Origin: Burkholderiales bacterium
Lineage (GTDB): Bacteria > Pseudomonadota > Gammaproteobacteria > Burkholderiales > Nitrosomonadaceae
NCBI GenBank assembly: GCA_024235735.1
Contig: JACKLU010000022.1
Span: forward strand, 1 to 26,912
DNA: 26,912 nt
Direction: 5' to 3'
The position numbers and the translations under genes are program-made. Below are positions 1 through 6,816 of this stretch, piece by piece; within the stretch, counting starts at the first letter, position 1, and every line of letters begins with the position of its first letter. The notes under the pieces are model-generated. The model saw only the letters and a list, made by a program, of their open reading frames with translations, was not told the origin of the DNA and made no database searches.

Positions 1-1
1 T

Positions 2-808
2 GAAGATGAAGCAATTACGGCCATCACTCAACTCGCTGATCTTATTTTTCAGATACAACCGTTTACGCCAACCACCTTCCCTGAAAACTGGAAAGATATA
101 TTGGATCTTTGGCTAAGAGGCGAGCCTATAGTAAATATTGATGTTGGTGATATTGGTGATGTGCTTCAGTTTGTTGAGGACGGACTTGTCTATCGCTTGC
201 CGTGGGGTATAGAAGCGGTACGAGTCAGAGCGGAGGCCAATCGTGATGATATTTTTGAAGGGATGACTATAGATGACTTTGAAACTGGATTAGTTGTTCC
301 TGCCGTTGAAAATGGAAGCTTAAATAGGTCTGCCGCTATGCTTATGCAAGCAGGTTTCAATTCAAGGCAAGCAGCAATCAAGGCTGTGAATGATTGTGCC
401 GCGACATTTACGACTTCACATGCTCTAAATATATGGTTAAGCTCAGAAATAGTTTTGCAGAATACGCTGTCAGGTGTTTGGCCAACACCACAAACAGCAT
501 CAATGTGGAAGGCTTTTATCGAAGAATATCGTCCTTCAGGCTCTACGATTTGGAGTCAGGAAAGTACGACTTTACCAGTAGTTTGGAAACTCCCGAAGGC
601 TGCGCCACCACCATCCACCACATTAAGGCTAGTAAATAGCAATGATGACCAAACAAACATAGTAGCAGCTAATGGCGATATAGTCGGGCAATCAGAAGTC
701 TGTCTAAATCTGCTAAAACGCGGTATTTATTATGCTAATGTAAATGCGAATGGACAAAATATCGACGTTACCTATATCGGTCCAGGGGAAAATCCTTTTT
801 TATTGTAA
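2..808 (+). CDS. C-terminal part of a large protein, possibly a helicase-family defence protein
   Basis: The frame is open from base 2 with no stop, so the TTG at 101 is not the real start and the gene begins left of the window. About 268 residues remain. The segment around EDGLVYRLPWGIEAVRVRAE resembles the C-terminal accessory region of large DEAD/DEAH helicases found in defence islands, but none of the helicase motifs is inside the window, so the family call is tentative. The last 60 residues look like a separate small beta-rich domain. A hairpin at 883-907 follows the stop. What is certain is a long coding frame cut by the window edge. Confidence 0.6.
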   Translation, partial: EDEAITAITQLADLIFQIQPFTPTTFPENWKDILDLWLRGEPIVNIDVGDIGDVLQFVEDGLVYRLPWGIEAVRVRAEANRDDIFEGMTIDDFETGLVVPAVENGSLNRSAAMLMQAGFNSRQAAIKAVNDCAATFTTSHALNIWLSSEIVLQNTLSGVWPTPQTASMWKAFIEEYRPSGSTIWSQESTTLPVVWKLPKAAPPPSTTLRLVNSNDDQTNIVAANGDIVGQSEVCLNLLKRGIYYANVNANGQNIDVTYIGPGENPFLL

Positions 809-882
809 AATACAGTTTAGTGCGAATTCGCAATTTTATTTGATCTGATTATCATCAACGCGAAGGATTCCTAAGTGTTATA

Positions 883-907
883 AAGGCCGCCAGGAATTGG
901 CAGCCTT
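883..907. terminator. Hairpin between convergent genes
   Basis: AAGGC (883-887) pairs with GCCTT (903-907), and GCC (889-891) with GGC (899-901), with one C/A mismatch between. It lies between the stop of the left-edge gene and the stop of the small minus-strand gene, so it could serve both. The T tracts are short. Confidence 0.45.
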
Positions 908-918
908 GTACTTTACGT

Positions 919-1092
919 CTAGGGAGTACGAGCGCCTAGCTCTGTATGGATGTTTTCAATTGATGCCAGAGCATTTCTACGTTCATGGCTATCGGGCTCA
1001 CTTCTGACAAGTTCGTTAAAAACTTCTCTTAATAAGGCAAAAAGCTCAGTTTCGCTTTTTGCTGCCAATTCAAATCGTGTAATCAGTTTCAT
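919..1092 (-). CDS. Small conserved-type hypothetical protein, 57 aa
   Basis: The ATG at 1092 is preceded by a strong AGGAGG (1098-1103) five bases away, which favours it over the longer frame that runs to 1224. The product is small, charged and probably helical (MKLITRFELAAKSETELFAL at the N-terminus). Short proteins of this look are common cargo in proteobacterial mobile elements, next to antirestriction and mobilization genes. No function is known to me. It is transcribed divergently from ardA, and the roughly 490 bases between the two starts hold several hairpins. Confidence 0.6.
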   Translation of the reverse strand: MKLITRFELAAKSETELFALLREVFNELVRSEPDSHERRNALASIENIHTELGARTP

Positions 1093-1583
1093 TTTAACCT
1101 CCTGATATTGGAGGCCGCGCCAATCGCGACCTTTGATAAGGCCGGGGCTGTGCGGATGATGAAAAACTGCACCTATGGTTGGAATATTATATGTTGAAGC
1201 ACGACAATTGCGTTTGCAGCTCACGTTTATCGTCGTGCAATTTTTCGGATTTATAAAAGGTTGAGATCAGTGCGCCTTTCTTAATAGAAGGCGGTTAAAG
1301 CTGATTGCTTTAGTGCGTGGCAGTAAAAGCCTGCCAGTGTTGAAATTATTGGAAAAAAATTCGACGCACCAGAAGGTGCGCATGTTTCAAAACACATAAA
1401 GGGGGCTTCCCCCCTCGAATGTCAAGAAAAATGACGGTTTCCGCCTGATCCACTGACGTGGGGCAGACCCTCCGCAATTTTTCTGGACATCCTCACCCCC
1501 GCTTAAATCTCTCGTCTTCCATGAGTTTTATGCGCGAGGCAAAGGCCTTCGCCTTCAAACTCATAATTAAAGGAGATACGGCG
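1093..1583 (+). promoter_or_regulatory. Structured leader upstream of ardA
   Basis: This 491-base stretch has no convincing gene. It holds four hairpins in a row: CGCCTT/AAGGCG at 1273-1278/1288-1293, TGGCAG/CTGCCA at 1318-1323/1331-1336, CGCACC/GGTGCG at 1365-1370/1375-1380 and GGGGG/CCCCC at 1401-1405/1410-1414. The last two sit about 200 bases before the ardA start. Possible roles are an mRNA leader, a regulator site, or a promoter that works on folded single-stranded DNA as described for leading-region genes of conjugative plasmids. Only the hairpins are seen; the role is inferred. Confidence 0.45.
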
Positions 1584-2099
1584 ATGAGTAACGATATCAG
1601 AATTTATGTGGCAGATTTGGCAGCTTACAATAACGGCAAGCTTCACGGCGTCTGGATCAACGCCACCGATGACCTGGACGATATTTGGAACCAGGTTAAT
1701 CAGATGCTGGCAGAAAGCCCGGAAGATTTCGCGGAAGAGTACGCGATTCATGACTATGAAGGTTTTAACGGCTACAATTTAAGCGAATATGAAGGACTTG
1801 AAACGGTGCACAAAATCGCCTGTTTCATTGAGGAATACCCGGATTTTGGCGGGGAGTTGCTGAACAATTTCGGCGGCGACCTGGAGGAAGCCAGAGCAGC
1901 GGCAGAAGACAATTATTGCGGCTGTTATAAATCGCTGGCTGATTTTTCAGAAGAGCTGACCGAGGACACTACGCAGATTCCTGAAAACCTGGCTTACTAC
2001 ATCGACTATGAGCGCATGGGCCGGGATATGGAATTAAGCGGTGATGTTTTCACCATAGAAACGGCTTTCGAAGAAGTTCATATATTCTGGAGCCGCTAA
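1584..2099 (+). CDS. ardA: Antirestriction protein ArdA
   Basis: The 171-residue product matches ArdA in length (about 165-170) and acidity. It opens with MSNDIRIYVADLAAYNNGKL, has the W(I)NAT segment and the middle stretch ending GGDLEEARAAAEDNYCGCY, all typical of ArdA. ArdA is a highly acidic DNA mimic that blocks type I restriction enzymes in the cytoplasm, protecting incoming DNA after conjugation. The ATG at 1584 follows AGGAGA (1571-1576) at normal spacing; the frame to 1458 lacks such a site. It stands alone between the hairpin-rich leader and a strong terminator at 2106-2141. It fits the mobilization genes further right as an establishment function. Confidence 0.93.
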   Translation: MSNDIRIYVADLAAYNNGKLHGVWINATDDLDDIWNQVNQMLAESPEDFAEEYAIHDYEGFNGYNLSEYEGLETVHKIACFIEEYPDFGGELLNNFGGDLEEARAAAEDNYCGCYKSLADFSEELTEDTTQIPENLAYYIDYERMGRDMELSGDVFTIETAFEEVHIFWSR

Positions 2100-2105
2100 A
2101 CTTTG

Positions 2106-2141
2106 AAGCGCTGCCGGTTAAAAGCTGGCAGCGCTTTTTTT
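2106..2141 (+). terminator. Rho-independent terminator of ardA
   Basis: A perfect 10-bp stem, AAGCGCTGCC (2106-2115) with GGCAGCGCTT (2127-2136), is followed by T residues to 2141, seven bases after the ardA stop. Confidence 0.9.
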
Positions 2142-2226
2142 ATCTGAAGGGCGAAAATGCGCGCCGCCGAAACCCTGCGGTTTTCGGCGGGTTTTGAGTC
2201 AGGGCCGTACAATGTTGGGAACAGCA

Positions 2227-2520
2227 TTATAAATGCTGTTCGATATCCATACGGCCATGCAGGATGCGGACAATTTCGATCTGGCCTTTTCCGGTCTGGT
2301 GGTAAAAAATGACATGTTTGCCAACGCCGTATTTGAAATACCCTTCCCGGATATCGTTGCACGAGCGGCCAAGATCGGGTTTGTCCGCCAGAGCGTGGAA
2401 CGCACGGTCAATCTGCGTCAGATAGCGCACTTGTTGCGCTTTGCCCCATTCTTTTCGGGTATAGCGGCCAATGGCAAGCAGATCATCTCTGGCTTTTTGC
2501 TTGAGGATGAACGACCCCAT
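2227..2520 (-). CDS. parE: ParE/RelE-superfamily toxin
   Basis: The 97-residue protein has the ParE pattern: an N-terminal hairpin (FILKQKARDDLLAIGRYT), then W and basic residues, and the C-terminal strands ending HVIFYHQTGKGQIEIVRILH before a short tail. ParE toxins poison DNA gyrase and are neutralised by a cognate ParD. Its ATG follows the parD stop codon with no gap (TAG then ATG), so the two are translationally coupled in the order antitoxin then toxin. It probably stabilises the island. Length and conserved residues look intact. Confidence 0.92.
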   Translation of the reverse strand: MGSFILKQKARDDLLAIGRYTRKEWGKAQQVRYLTQIDRAFHALADKPDLGRSCNDIREGYFKYGVGKHVIFYHQTGKGQIEIVRILHGRMDIEQHL

Positions 2521-2763
2521 CTAGTGTTCACTTTCCAGCTCATCCAGTACGTTTTGCAAAGAATAATCGGCTGTACCGCTTTGTTCGCCTTCGATCAGAG
2601 CGCGGCGCAACGCTTCCAGCTTGGCCTCGCGCTCTTCCAGTAGGCGAAGTCCGGCGCGGATCGCTTCGCTCGCCGAGCCGTAACGCCCGGTCTCGATCTG
2701 GTGCGCCAGGAATTTCTCAAAATGTTCGCCCAGCGTGACGCTGGTATTTTTCTGAACAGGCAT
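2521..2763 (-). CDS. parD: ParD-family antitoxin (ribbon-helix-helix)
   Basis: The 80-residue product begins MPVQKNTSVTLGEHFEKFLA and continues with a RYGSASEAIRAGLRLLEERE helix, the classic ParD/CopG ribbon-helix-helix arrangement, and ends in an acidic, flexible toxin-binding tail. The start at 2763 is chosen over 2775 because GGAGGGG lies at the right distance before it. ParD binds its own promoter and sequesters ParE. A good promoter lies directly upstream (2797-2825), within an ATACC/GGTAT inverted repeat that may be its operator. Confidence 0.92.
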   Translation of the reverse strand: MPVQKNTSVTLGEHFEKFLAHQIETGRYGSASEAIRAGLRLLEEREAKLEALRRALIEGEQSGTADYSLQNVLDELESEH

Positions 2764-2789
2764 ATACCCCTCCATTCATTCAAATATCC

Positions 2790-2825
2790 ATACCTGATTA
2801 TAATATTTATTGGTATTAAGGACAA
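2790..2825 (-). promoter_or_regulatory. parDE promoter with possible operator
   Basis: On the minus strand, TTGTCC (2825-2820) and TATAAT (2802-2797) are 17 bases apart, a near-consensus sigma-70 promoter. An inverted repeat, ATACC at 2790-2794 and GGTAT at 2812-2816 on the plus strand, overlaps it and could bind ParD. Confidence 0.65.
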
Positions 2826-2948
2826 TTTAAATCTGATCCACCAGGATTCCTGCCCTTGTACGATCCCGGCTTCCTTGATTTCTTAAAGGATTTTTAAGCA
2901 TTACAACCTATAGTGTTTGTAATGTAGCGCTTATGGAAACGTTAACTT

Positions 2949-3626
2949 ATGGCTGAATTCGATCCGCACAGTGCCGGAAATTTGACAACGCATTTCGATG
3001 CGTCGCGCCGGATTCCGCCCGCTGAGTTGATCAATGAAATCCGTCACAATTATTACATTGACGCCACGATGAAGGGGAACAGTGAACCCGTCATTGGCGG
3101 GTTGCGTGTCGATATGAGCGGACGCATGGACATGGATTATCCCGGTAGCGACAATCAGAAAAAGCGCGAACGCGACGAGCGCATGCTCGCGCTGATGATC
3201 CATAACATGACCCTCCAACAGATCGAAGATCAACTGGCCGCGCGGTACGGTGAGAACTTTGCCGAAAACCTTGCGGCTGAGTATCTGAGCGAGGAAAGCT
3301 ACAAACGACTAATGAGCATTGAAGACAAGACCGAGCGCCGCCGCCAAATTGCCGTTGAGTTAAACAAAGGCATTGAAGGCGGCAGTATCGATAAAGGCAG
3401 AATTTTCGAAAACGCCGACATGGAAAACTGGTTAAAAGTCCATGAGGCCGAAGAACAGCGCCGCGTACTTAAAAGAGCGCATTCATCCGATGCTGAAATT
3501 GATCATCCATCGGATAAAGCGGATGACAAGCTTTCAAATGTCGAAGACGCTCATAATCTTGAAAATGGTAATGAAGAAGCATTTTTCGATACCATTTTTA
3601 CCAGCAAAGGGCCTACGGTACGCTAG
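2949..3626 (+). CDS. Hydrophilic protein of unknown function, 225 aa
   Basis: I do not recognise this family. The product is highly charged, has no signal peptide or membrane segment, and looks largely helical with a disordered acidic tail after about residue 175. It is rich in charged runs such as KKRERDERMLALMIHNM, and the middle part (TLQQIEDQLAARYGENFAEN) could form a coiled coil. The ATG at 2949 has only a weak GGAAAC ribosome site. Its last 14 bases overlap the end of the convergent secreted-protein gene. A cargo or mobilization accessory role is possible, but nothing in the sequence shows it. Confidence 0.65.
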   Translation: MAEFDPHSAGNLTTHFDASRRIPPAELINEIRHNYYIDATMKGNSEPVIGGLRVDMSGRMDMDYPGSDNQKKRERDERMLALMIHNMTLQQIEDQLAARYGENFAENLAAEYLSEESYKRLMSIEDKTERRRQIAVELNKGIEGGSIDKGRIFENADMENWLKVHEAEEQRRVLKRAHSSDAEIDHPSDKADDKLSNVEDAHNLENGNEEAFFDTIFTSKGPTVR

Positions 3627-4176
3627 AAGCTGTTGGCCACTCCTTGATTCTTCCCTTTGTTAATAGAATTAACTTGGCTTCGGCGGCTATCGCTTCGATC
3701 AGCCTTGTGGCTTCGGACGGTCGTACCGGATCGCTCAGATAGCTATCGCCATTAATATAAAACGCCATGCTGCTGCCGTGCTCATGACCGGGCTTGATAA
3801 AAACTTCCGAGATCATGCCATATCTGGCCAGTTCGTCCTTGAAATACTGGGCGATCTTTTCGGGAGGATGCTTACCTAAATCCGAACCGGCGTATAAAGC
3901 GATGCCGACACCGGGCTGGTCGCACGAATATTGTGTCGCGCGACCGGAAGCTGTTTCAGAAAACCCAATTGCTTTTGCTATGGATTCACAGCGATATACA
4001 AACAGCTTTTCATGATCGGTGCGGCTTGTATCCGCTGCGTTGCCTTTAATGATGGCGCGGTCGATGTCTTCCTTCAAATCCGCCTGTATGGACAGCGGCC
4101 ATAACAAGGCTGTCAGGAGAACAGTACAACAATGGCCATAACCGTGGAGCGCTTTTCGTTCCGCTACGTCAGACAT
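3613..4176 (-). CDS. Secreted or periplasmic hypothetical protein
   Basis: The 187-residue product has an N-terminal hydrophobic stretch (CCTVLLTALLWPLSIQA) followed by DLKEDI, as in a Sec signal peptide with cleavage near SIQA. The mature part has two cysteines (RCESIAK and YSCDQPG) that could form a disulfide. The start at 4176 overlaps the upstream PEP-CTERM gene by eight bases (ATGTCTGA), so translation is probably coupled; an in-frame ATG at 4182 is possible. I do not recognise the family. The coupling suggests a job at the cell surface together with the PEP-CTERM protein. Confidence 0.7.
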   Translation of the reverse strand: MSDVAERKALHGYGHCCTVLLTALLWPLSIQADLKEDIDRAIIKGNAADTSRTDHEKLFVYRCESIAKAIGFSETASGRATQYSCDQPGVGIALYAGSDLGKHPPEKIAQYFKDELARYGMISEVFIKPGHEHGSSMAFYINGDSYLSDPVRPSEATRLIEAIAAEAKLILLTKGRIKEWPTASSVP

Positions 4177-4840
4177 GAGCATCCCGCCTGCGCACAAATC
4201 CGATCAATCCGCTCAAGCCCAGCCCCATGAGCATAATCACAGACGGTTCGGAAAGCGGTGTTGTCGTGTTCCCGGCAAAATCCAGCGCAAAAAACTCTCC
4301 GCTTTCTCTGTTGGAAAACGTATTGACCGTAAACGGCCCGCTTGGATTGGATGTATCCCTCAGCTGGCGGTTGCCGGTATCGATGCGGGGCGTGAACGAG
4401 AAATCATTCGGCAGAGCATCGCTAAAAAACATACCGCCGTGAATATCGTACAGTTCAAACCCGACACTCAGCAATGAGAGTCCGAGTACGCTTCCCGTTA
4501 TACTGTGCGCTGAAAAACTGTATTTATCGAGCGCCCCGGAAGGAAAGGAAATATTGTTGAAAATCCGGATTGCTCCGCCGCCGAACGTCAAGCTATCACT
4601 GCCGACCTGCGCCGTGCCGGAAAGAATCTCGTATCCGCCCTGATTGCCCGATGGATCGAAATCAGGCGTGGCGTTATCGTAGGTGTATTCAATTTTAAAC
4701 GGCGCATTGGCCGCGCCACCCAGCCCTGAAAGATCGATGGTGCTGTCAAAAACCGCCGTTACGGGCGCGGCATGGCTGTGCGCCGCCACTCCGAGCGAAA
4801 TCATTCCGGCGCACAAAGCGCCGCATAGTCTTGTGTTCAT
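4169..4840 (-). CDS. PEP-CTERM sorting-domain protein
   Basis: The 223-residue product has an N-terminal signal peptide ending around SHAAPVTA, a beta-rich middle part, and a C-terminal SEPSV motif followed by a hydrophobic helix (IMLMGLGLSGLIGFV) and RRR. That tripartite tail is the PEP-CTERM signal recognised by exosortase, which processes exported proteins in exopolysaccharide-forming Gram-negative bacteria. The first position is S instead of the usual P. The ATG at 4840 follows TGAGGA at good spacing; the longer frame to 4906 lacks support. No exosortase is in the window, so the host must supply it. A surface-polysaccharide locus lies to the right of the island. Confidence 0.85.
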   Translation of the reverse strand: MNTRLCGALCAGMISLGVAAHSHAAPVTAVFDSTIDLSGLGGAANAPFKIEYTYDNATPDFDPSGNQGGYEILSGTAQVGSDSLTFGGGAIRIFNNISFPSGALDKYSFSAHSITGSVLGLSLLSVGFELYDIHGGMFFSDALPNDFSFTPRIDTGNRQLRDTSNPSGPFTVNTFSNRESGEFFALDFAGNTTTPLSEPSVIMLMGLGLSGLIGFVRRRDAHV

Positions 4841-5017
4841 AATATCCTCATGTGGTGAAGTTGCGGATTTTTGGTGACAAACCAAGCCGGATCGGCTAAG
4901 CGTCAAAAACGAAGGTTTTTGTTACGATTGCCATAATCAATTTATTGGCTGTTGTATTTAAGCCAACAGATTGATTCAAAGGGATTTTTAAAATGCGGAT
5001 TTTCGAACGAACGGGGC

Positions 5018-5041
5018 GGACAAATACGTTCCTTTTTGTCC
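5018..5041. repeat. Inverted repeat before the serine recombinase gene
   Basis: GGACAAA (5018-5024) and TTTGTCC (5035-5041) form a perfect 7-bp inverted repeat with a 10-base centre, 65 bases before the recombinase start. A second perfect repeat, CAAAAAC/GTTTTTG, lies at 4904-4921. Either could be a recombinase binding or crossover subsite, or an operator. This is inferred from position only. Confidence 0.35.
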
Positions 5042-5105
5042 AGTGCGGCAGGATAATGAAATCATCCAAGATTTCCGCCTTCCGCCGCAACGGAAGGGAC
5101 GAGCC

Positions 5106-5663
5106 ATGACACGTTTGGGTTATATCCGCACCTCGACCGGCAGGCAGTTGATCGACCGCCAGATTCTGGCGCTTGAGAAAGAATGCGACGCGGTATTCGT
5201 CGAAGACGGCGTATCGGCGGTGAAGAAGCACCGGCCTGTGTACGAACAGGTCACGGCGCAACTCAAGCCCGGCGATGTGTTTGTCGTGTCGTCGCTCGAC
5301 CGGGCGTTCCGCTCCGTGCTGGATGCGCTGGGCGAGCTGGAAAAACTGCACCGGCGCAAAATTCAGTTCAAGTCGCTCACGCAGAATTTTGATACCACGA
5401 CGCCGGAAGGCAAGCTGCTTTATGTCATCGCAGCCGCACTGGCTGAATGGGAACGCCAGACGTTGAGCCAGAGAACGAAGGAAGGGCTGGCCGCCGCCAA
5501 AAAACGCGGTAAAACGCTCGGCAGGCCGCACAAGCTCGATGAGGCCGCTATCGTCAAAGCCAGACAATTGCTGGACGACAATCCTTATACGAGTATCACC
5601 GAAATCGCAGAGAATTTATCTGTTTGCCCCCGAACGCTCTCCCGTGCCATCCACCGAAACTGA
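5106..5663 (+). CDS. Serine recombinase (resolvase/invertase family)
   Basis: The 185-residue product is a full-length small serine recombinase. The N-terminus GYIRTSTGRQLIDRQ carries the catalytic Ser10 and Arg8; SSLDRAFRS and EWERQTLSQRTKEGL match the conserved arginine blocks; the C-terminus holds a DNA-binding helix-turn-helix (TSITEIAENLSVCPRTLSRA). Such enzymes resolve co-integrates or dimers, or invert segments, acting at short inverted repeats. GGAAGGGA precedes the ATG at 5106; the frame from 5043 lacks one. It is followed 14 bases later by a 55-aa gene. No transposase of the Tn3 type is nearby, so a dimer-resolution role for the island is plausible. Confidence 0.93.
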   Translation: MTRLGYIRTSTGRQLIDRQILALEKECDAVFVEDGVSAVKKHRPVYEQVTAQLKPGDVFVVSSLDRAFRSVLDALGELEKLHRRKIQFKSLTQNFDTTTPEGKLLYVIAAALAEWERQTLSQRTKEGLAAAKKRGKTLGRPHKLDEAAIVKARQLLDDNPYTSITEIAENLSVCPRTLSRAIHRN

Positions 5664-5677
5664 AAAGGAGCCTCGCC

Positions 5678-5845
5678 ATGCCCACGACAGACCAGATCGA
5701 ACAGGCCAGAGGCCAGATGAAAAAATACGCCAGCATGATGAACGATCTGGCCGATTATCAGAATTATGTCGTAAAGTTGATCAACAACGACAATCTTGAC
5801 GAATTTGAGCGGGCCTTGCGCAAGCTAGTTTGCTGGGACGATTGA
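5678..5845 (+). CDS. Small hypothetical protein, 55 aa
   Basis: The ORF is too short to judge by homology alone, but AAGGAG (5665-5670) lies seven bases before its ATG, and it sits 14 bases after the recombinase stop, so it is probably its operon partner. The product is acidic and helical, beginning MPTTDQIEQARGQMKKYASM and ending LRKLVCWDD. The family is unknown to me. It may be an accessory or regulator of the recombinase, or unrelated cargo. Confidence 0.55.
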   Translation: MPTTDQIEQARGQMKKYASMMNDLADYQNYVVKLINNDNLDEFERALRKLVCWDD

Positions 5846-5929
5846 GAACTATAGCTTTTTTACTAAATTTTAGCTTTCATGGTATAGAGTATACGGGCAG
5901 CAGTAGTATTTAACGAACGAAGAGCCGAT

Positions 5930-6505
5930 ATGCCGCATATGGGGTTTGAGCAAACAACGAAACCGGACATTGACTATACGGTCGCCTGGATAAAACAGTT
6001 GCACGCGGGCCAGACGGATCATGCCGGAAAGCCCTACGCAAGCCACCCGCAGCGCGTGGCCCACAACGTTCGAAGAGTTTTCCACGATTGCAGCGATGAT
6101 GTAGTCATGGCGGCGTTATTGCATGACGTAATCGAAGATTGCGGCATAACTGCGACCGATTTAAAGCAGAAAAACTATTCGCCAGCCTGTATTGAGATCG
6201 TCTCCCTGGTTTCAAAAGATCCGCTGGACGAGCGCGATTACCAGGACGTCATCGACGATTTGATTGCTTCCGGGAACCGGGAAGCCATGATGGTTAAGAT
6301 TGCCGACAACATGGACAATCTACATCCAAGGCGCGTCGAGGAGCTTTTACAGCTTGATTCCAAGAAAGCGGCCAGACTTGGCCAGCGTTACCGGCAATCC
6401 CTCGAAAAACTGTGTCATGCAATCGGAATCAACAAAGACCGCGTTTTCGGACTGATCAAAGCCGCTCCGTCTGCCGGTCATGAAGTTCAGGACGCGAGGC
6501 TGTAA
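5930..6505 (+). CDS. HD-domain alarmone hydrolase-like protein (SpoT/MESH1 type)
   Basis: The 191-residue product carries the RelA/SpoT-type HD domain: LHAGQTDHAGKPYASHP with His39, LLHDVIED with His65-Asp66 and Glu69-Asp70, and KIADNMDN with Asp126 and Asn130. These match the metal and catalytic ligands of SpoT and of small alarmone hydrolases, which remove the 3' pyrophosphate of (p)ppGpp-like nucleotides. The synthetase, TGS and ACT domains of full SpoT are absent, so it is a free-standing hydrolase. It is the first gene of an operon that ends in a RelA/SpoT-synthetase-like protein, which suggests it acts as the antidote. A role in other nucleotide hydrolysis cannot be excluded. Confidence 0.85.
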   Translation: MPHMGFEQTTKPDIDYTVAWIKQLHAGQTDHAGKPYASHPQRVAHNVRRVFHDCSDDVVMAALLHDVIEDCGITATDLKQKNYSPACIEIVSLVSKDPLDERDYQDVIDDLIASGNREAMMVKIADNMDNLHPRRVEELLQLDSKKAARLGQRYRQSLEKLCHAIGINKDRVFGLIKAAPSAGHEVQDARL

Positions 6506-6524
6506 CGTTATGGAGGCAAAAATT

Positions 6525-6749
6525 GTGACATATCAATATTTCCTGCTGGGCGACACCGTGCCCGTTCGGGTGGCGTTCAACGCCAAAGGGCAGCGTATGG
6601 GCGCGGAGGTTCCCAATCGCGACAAGGGAACGCTTGTTCAGGATGCGACTTATCTCAGCCGTTTGGCGACGAGCTTTGAAGTCGAAGAAATTACGCCAGA
6701 ACAGTTTCGCGAACGTGCGGAGGCCATGCTGGGCAGAAGCCTGGAATAA
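6525..6749 (+). CDS. Small hypothetical protein in alarmone operon, 74 aa
   Basis: GGAGG (6512-6516) lies eight bases before the GTG at 6525, so I prefer this start; the in-frame ATG at 6510 is the alternative. The product begins VTYQYFLLGDTVPVRVAFNA and has a compact beta-rich first half and a helical end (ITPEQFRERAEAMLGRS). It resembles short conserved proteins of mobile elements whose function is unknown to me. It lies 19 bases after the HD hydrolase gene and 67 before the synthetase-like gene. It could be a regulator or adaptor of that pair. Confidence 0.7.
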   Translation: MTYQYFLLGDTVPVRVAFNAKGQRMGAEVPNRDKGTLVQDATYLSRLATSFEVEEITPEQFRERAEAMLGRSLE

Positions 6750-6816
6750 AAAGAAGCGATTGAACGCTCCAAGATAAAAAAACAAGTCCCGGAGCCGTTC
6801 AAGAGGAGTGTGTAGC

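Noticed and set aside
2233..2643. 136-aa plus-strand ORF
   Set aside because: Antisense to the clear parDE pair, with no ribosome-binding site.
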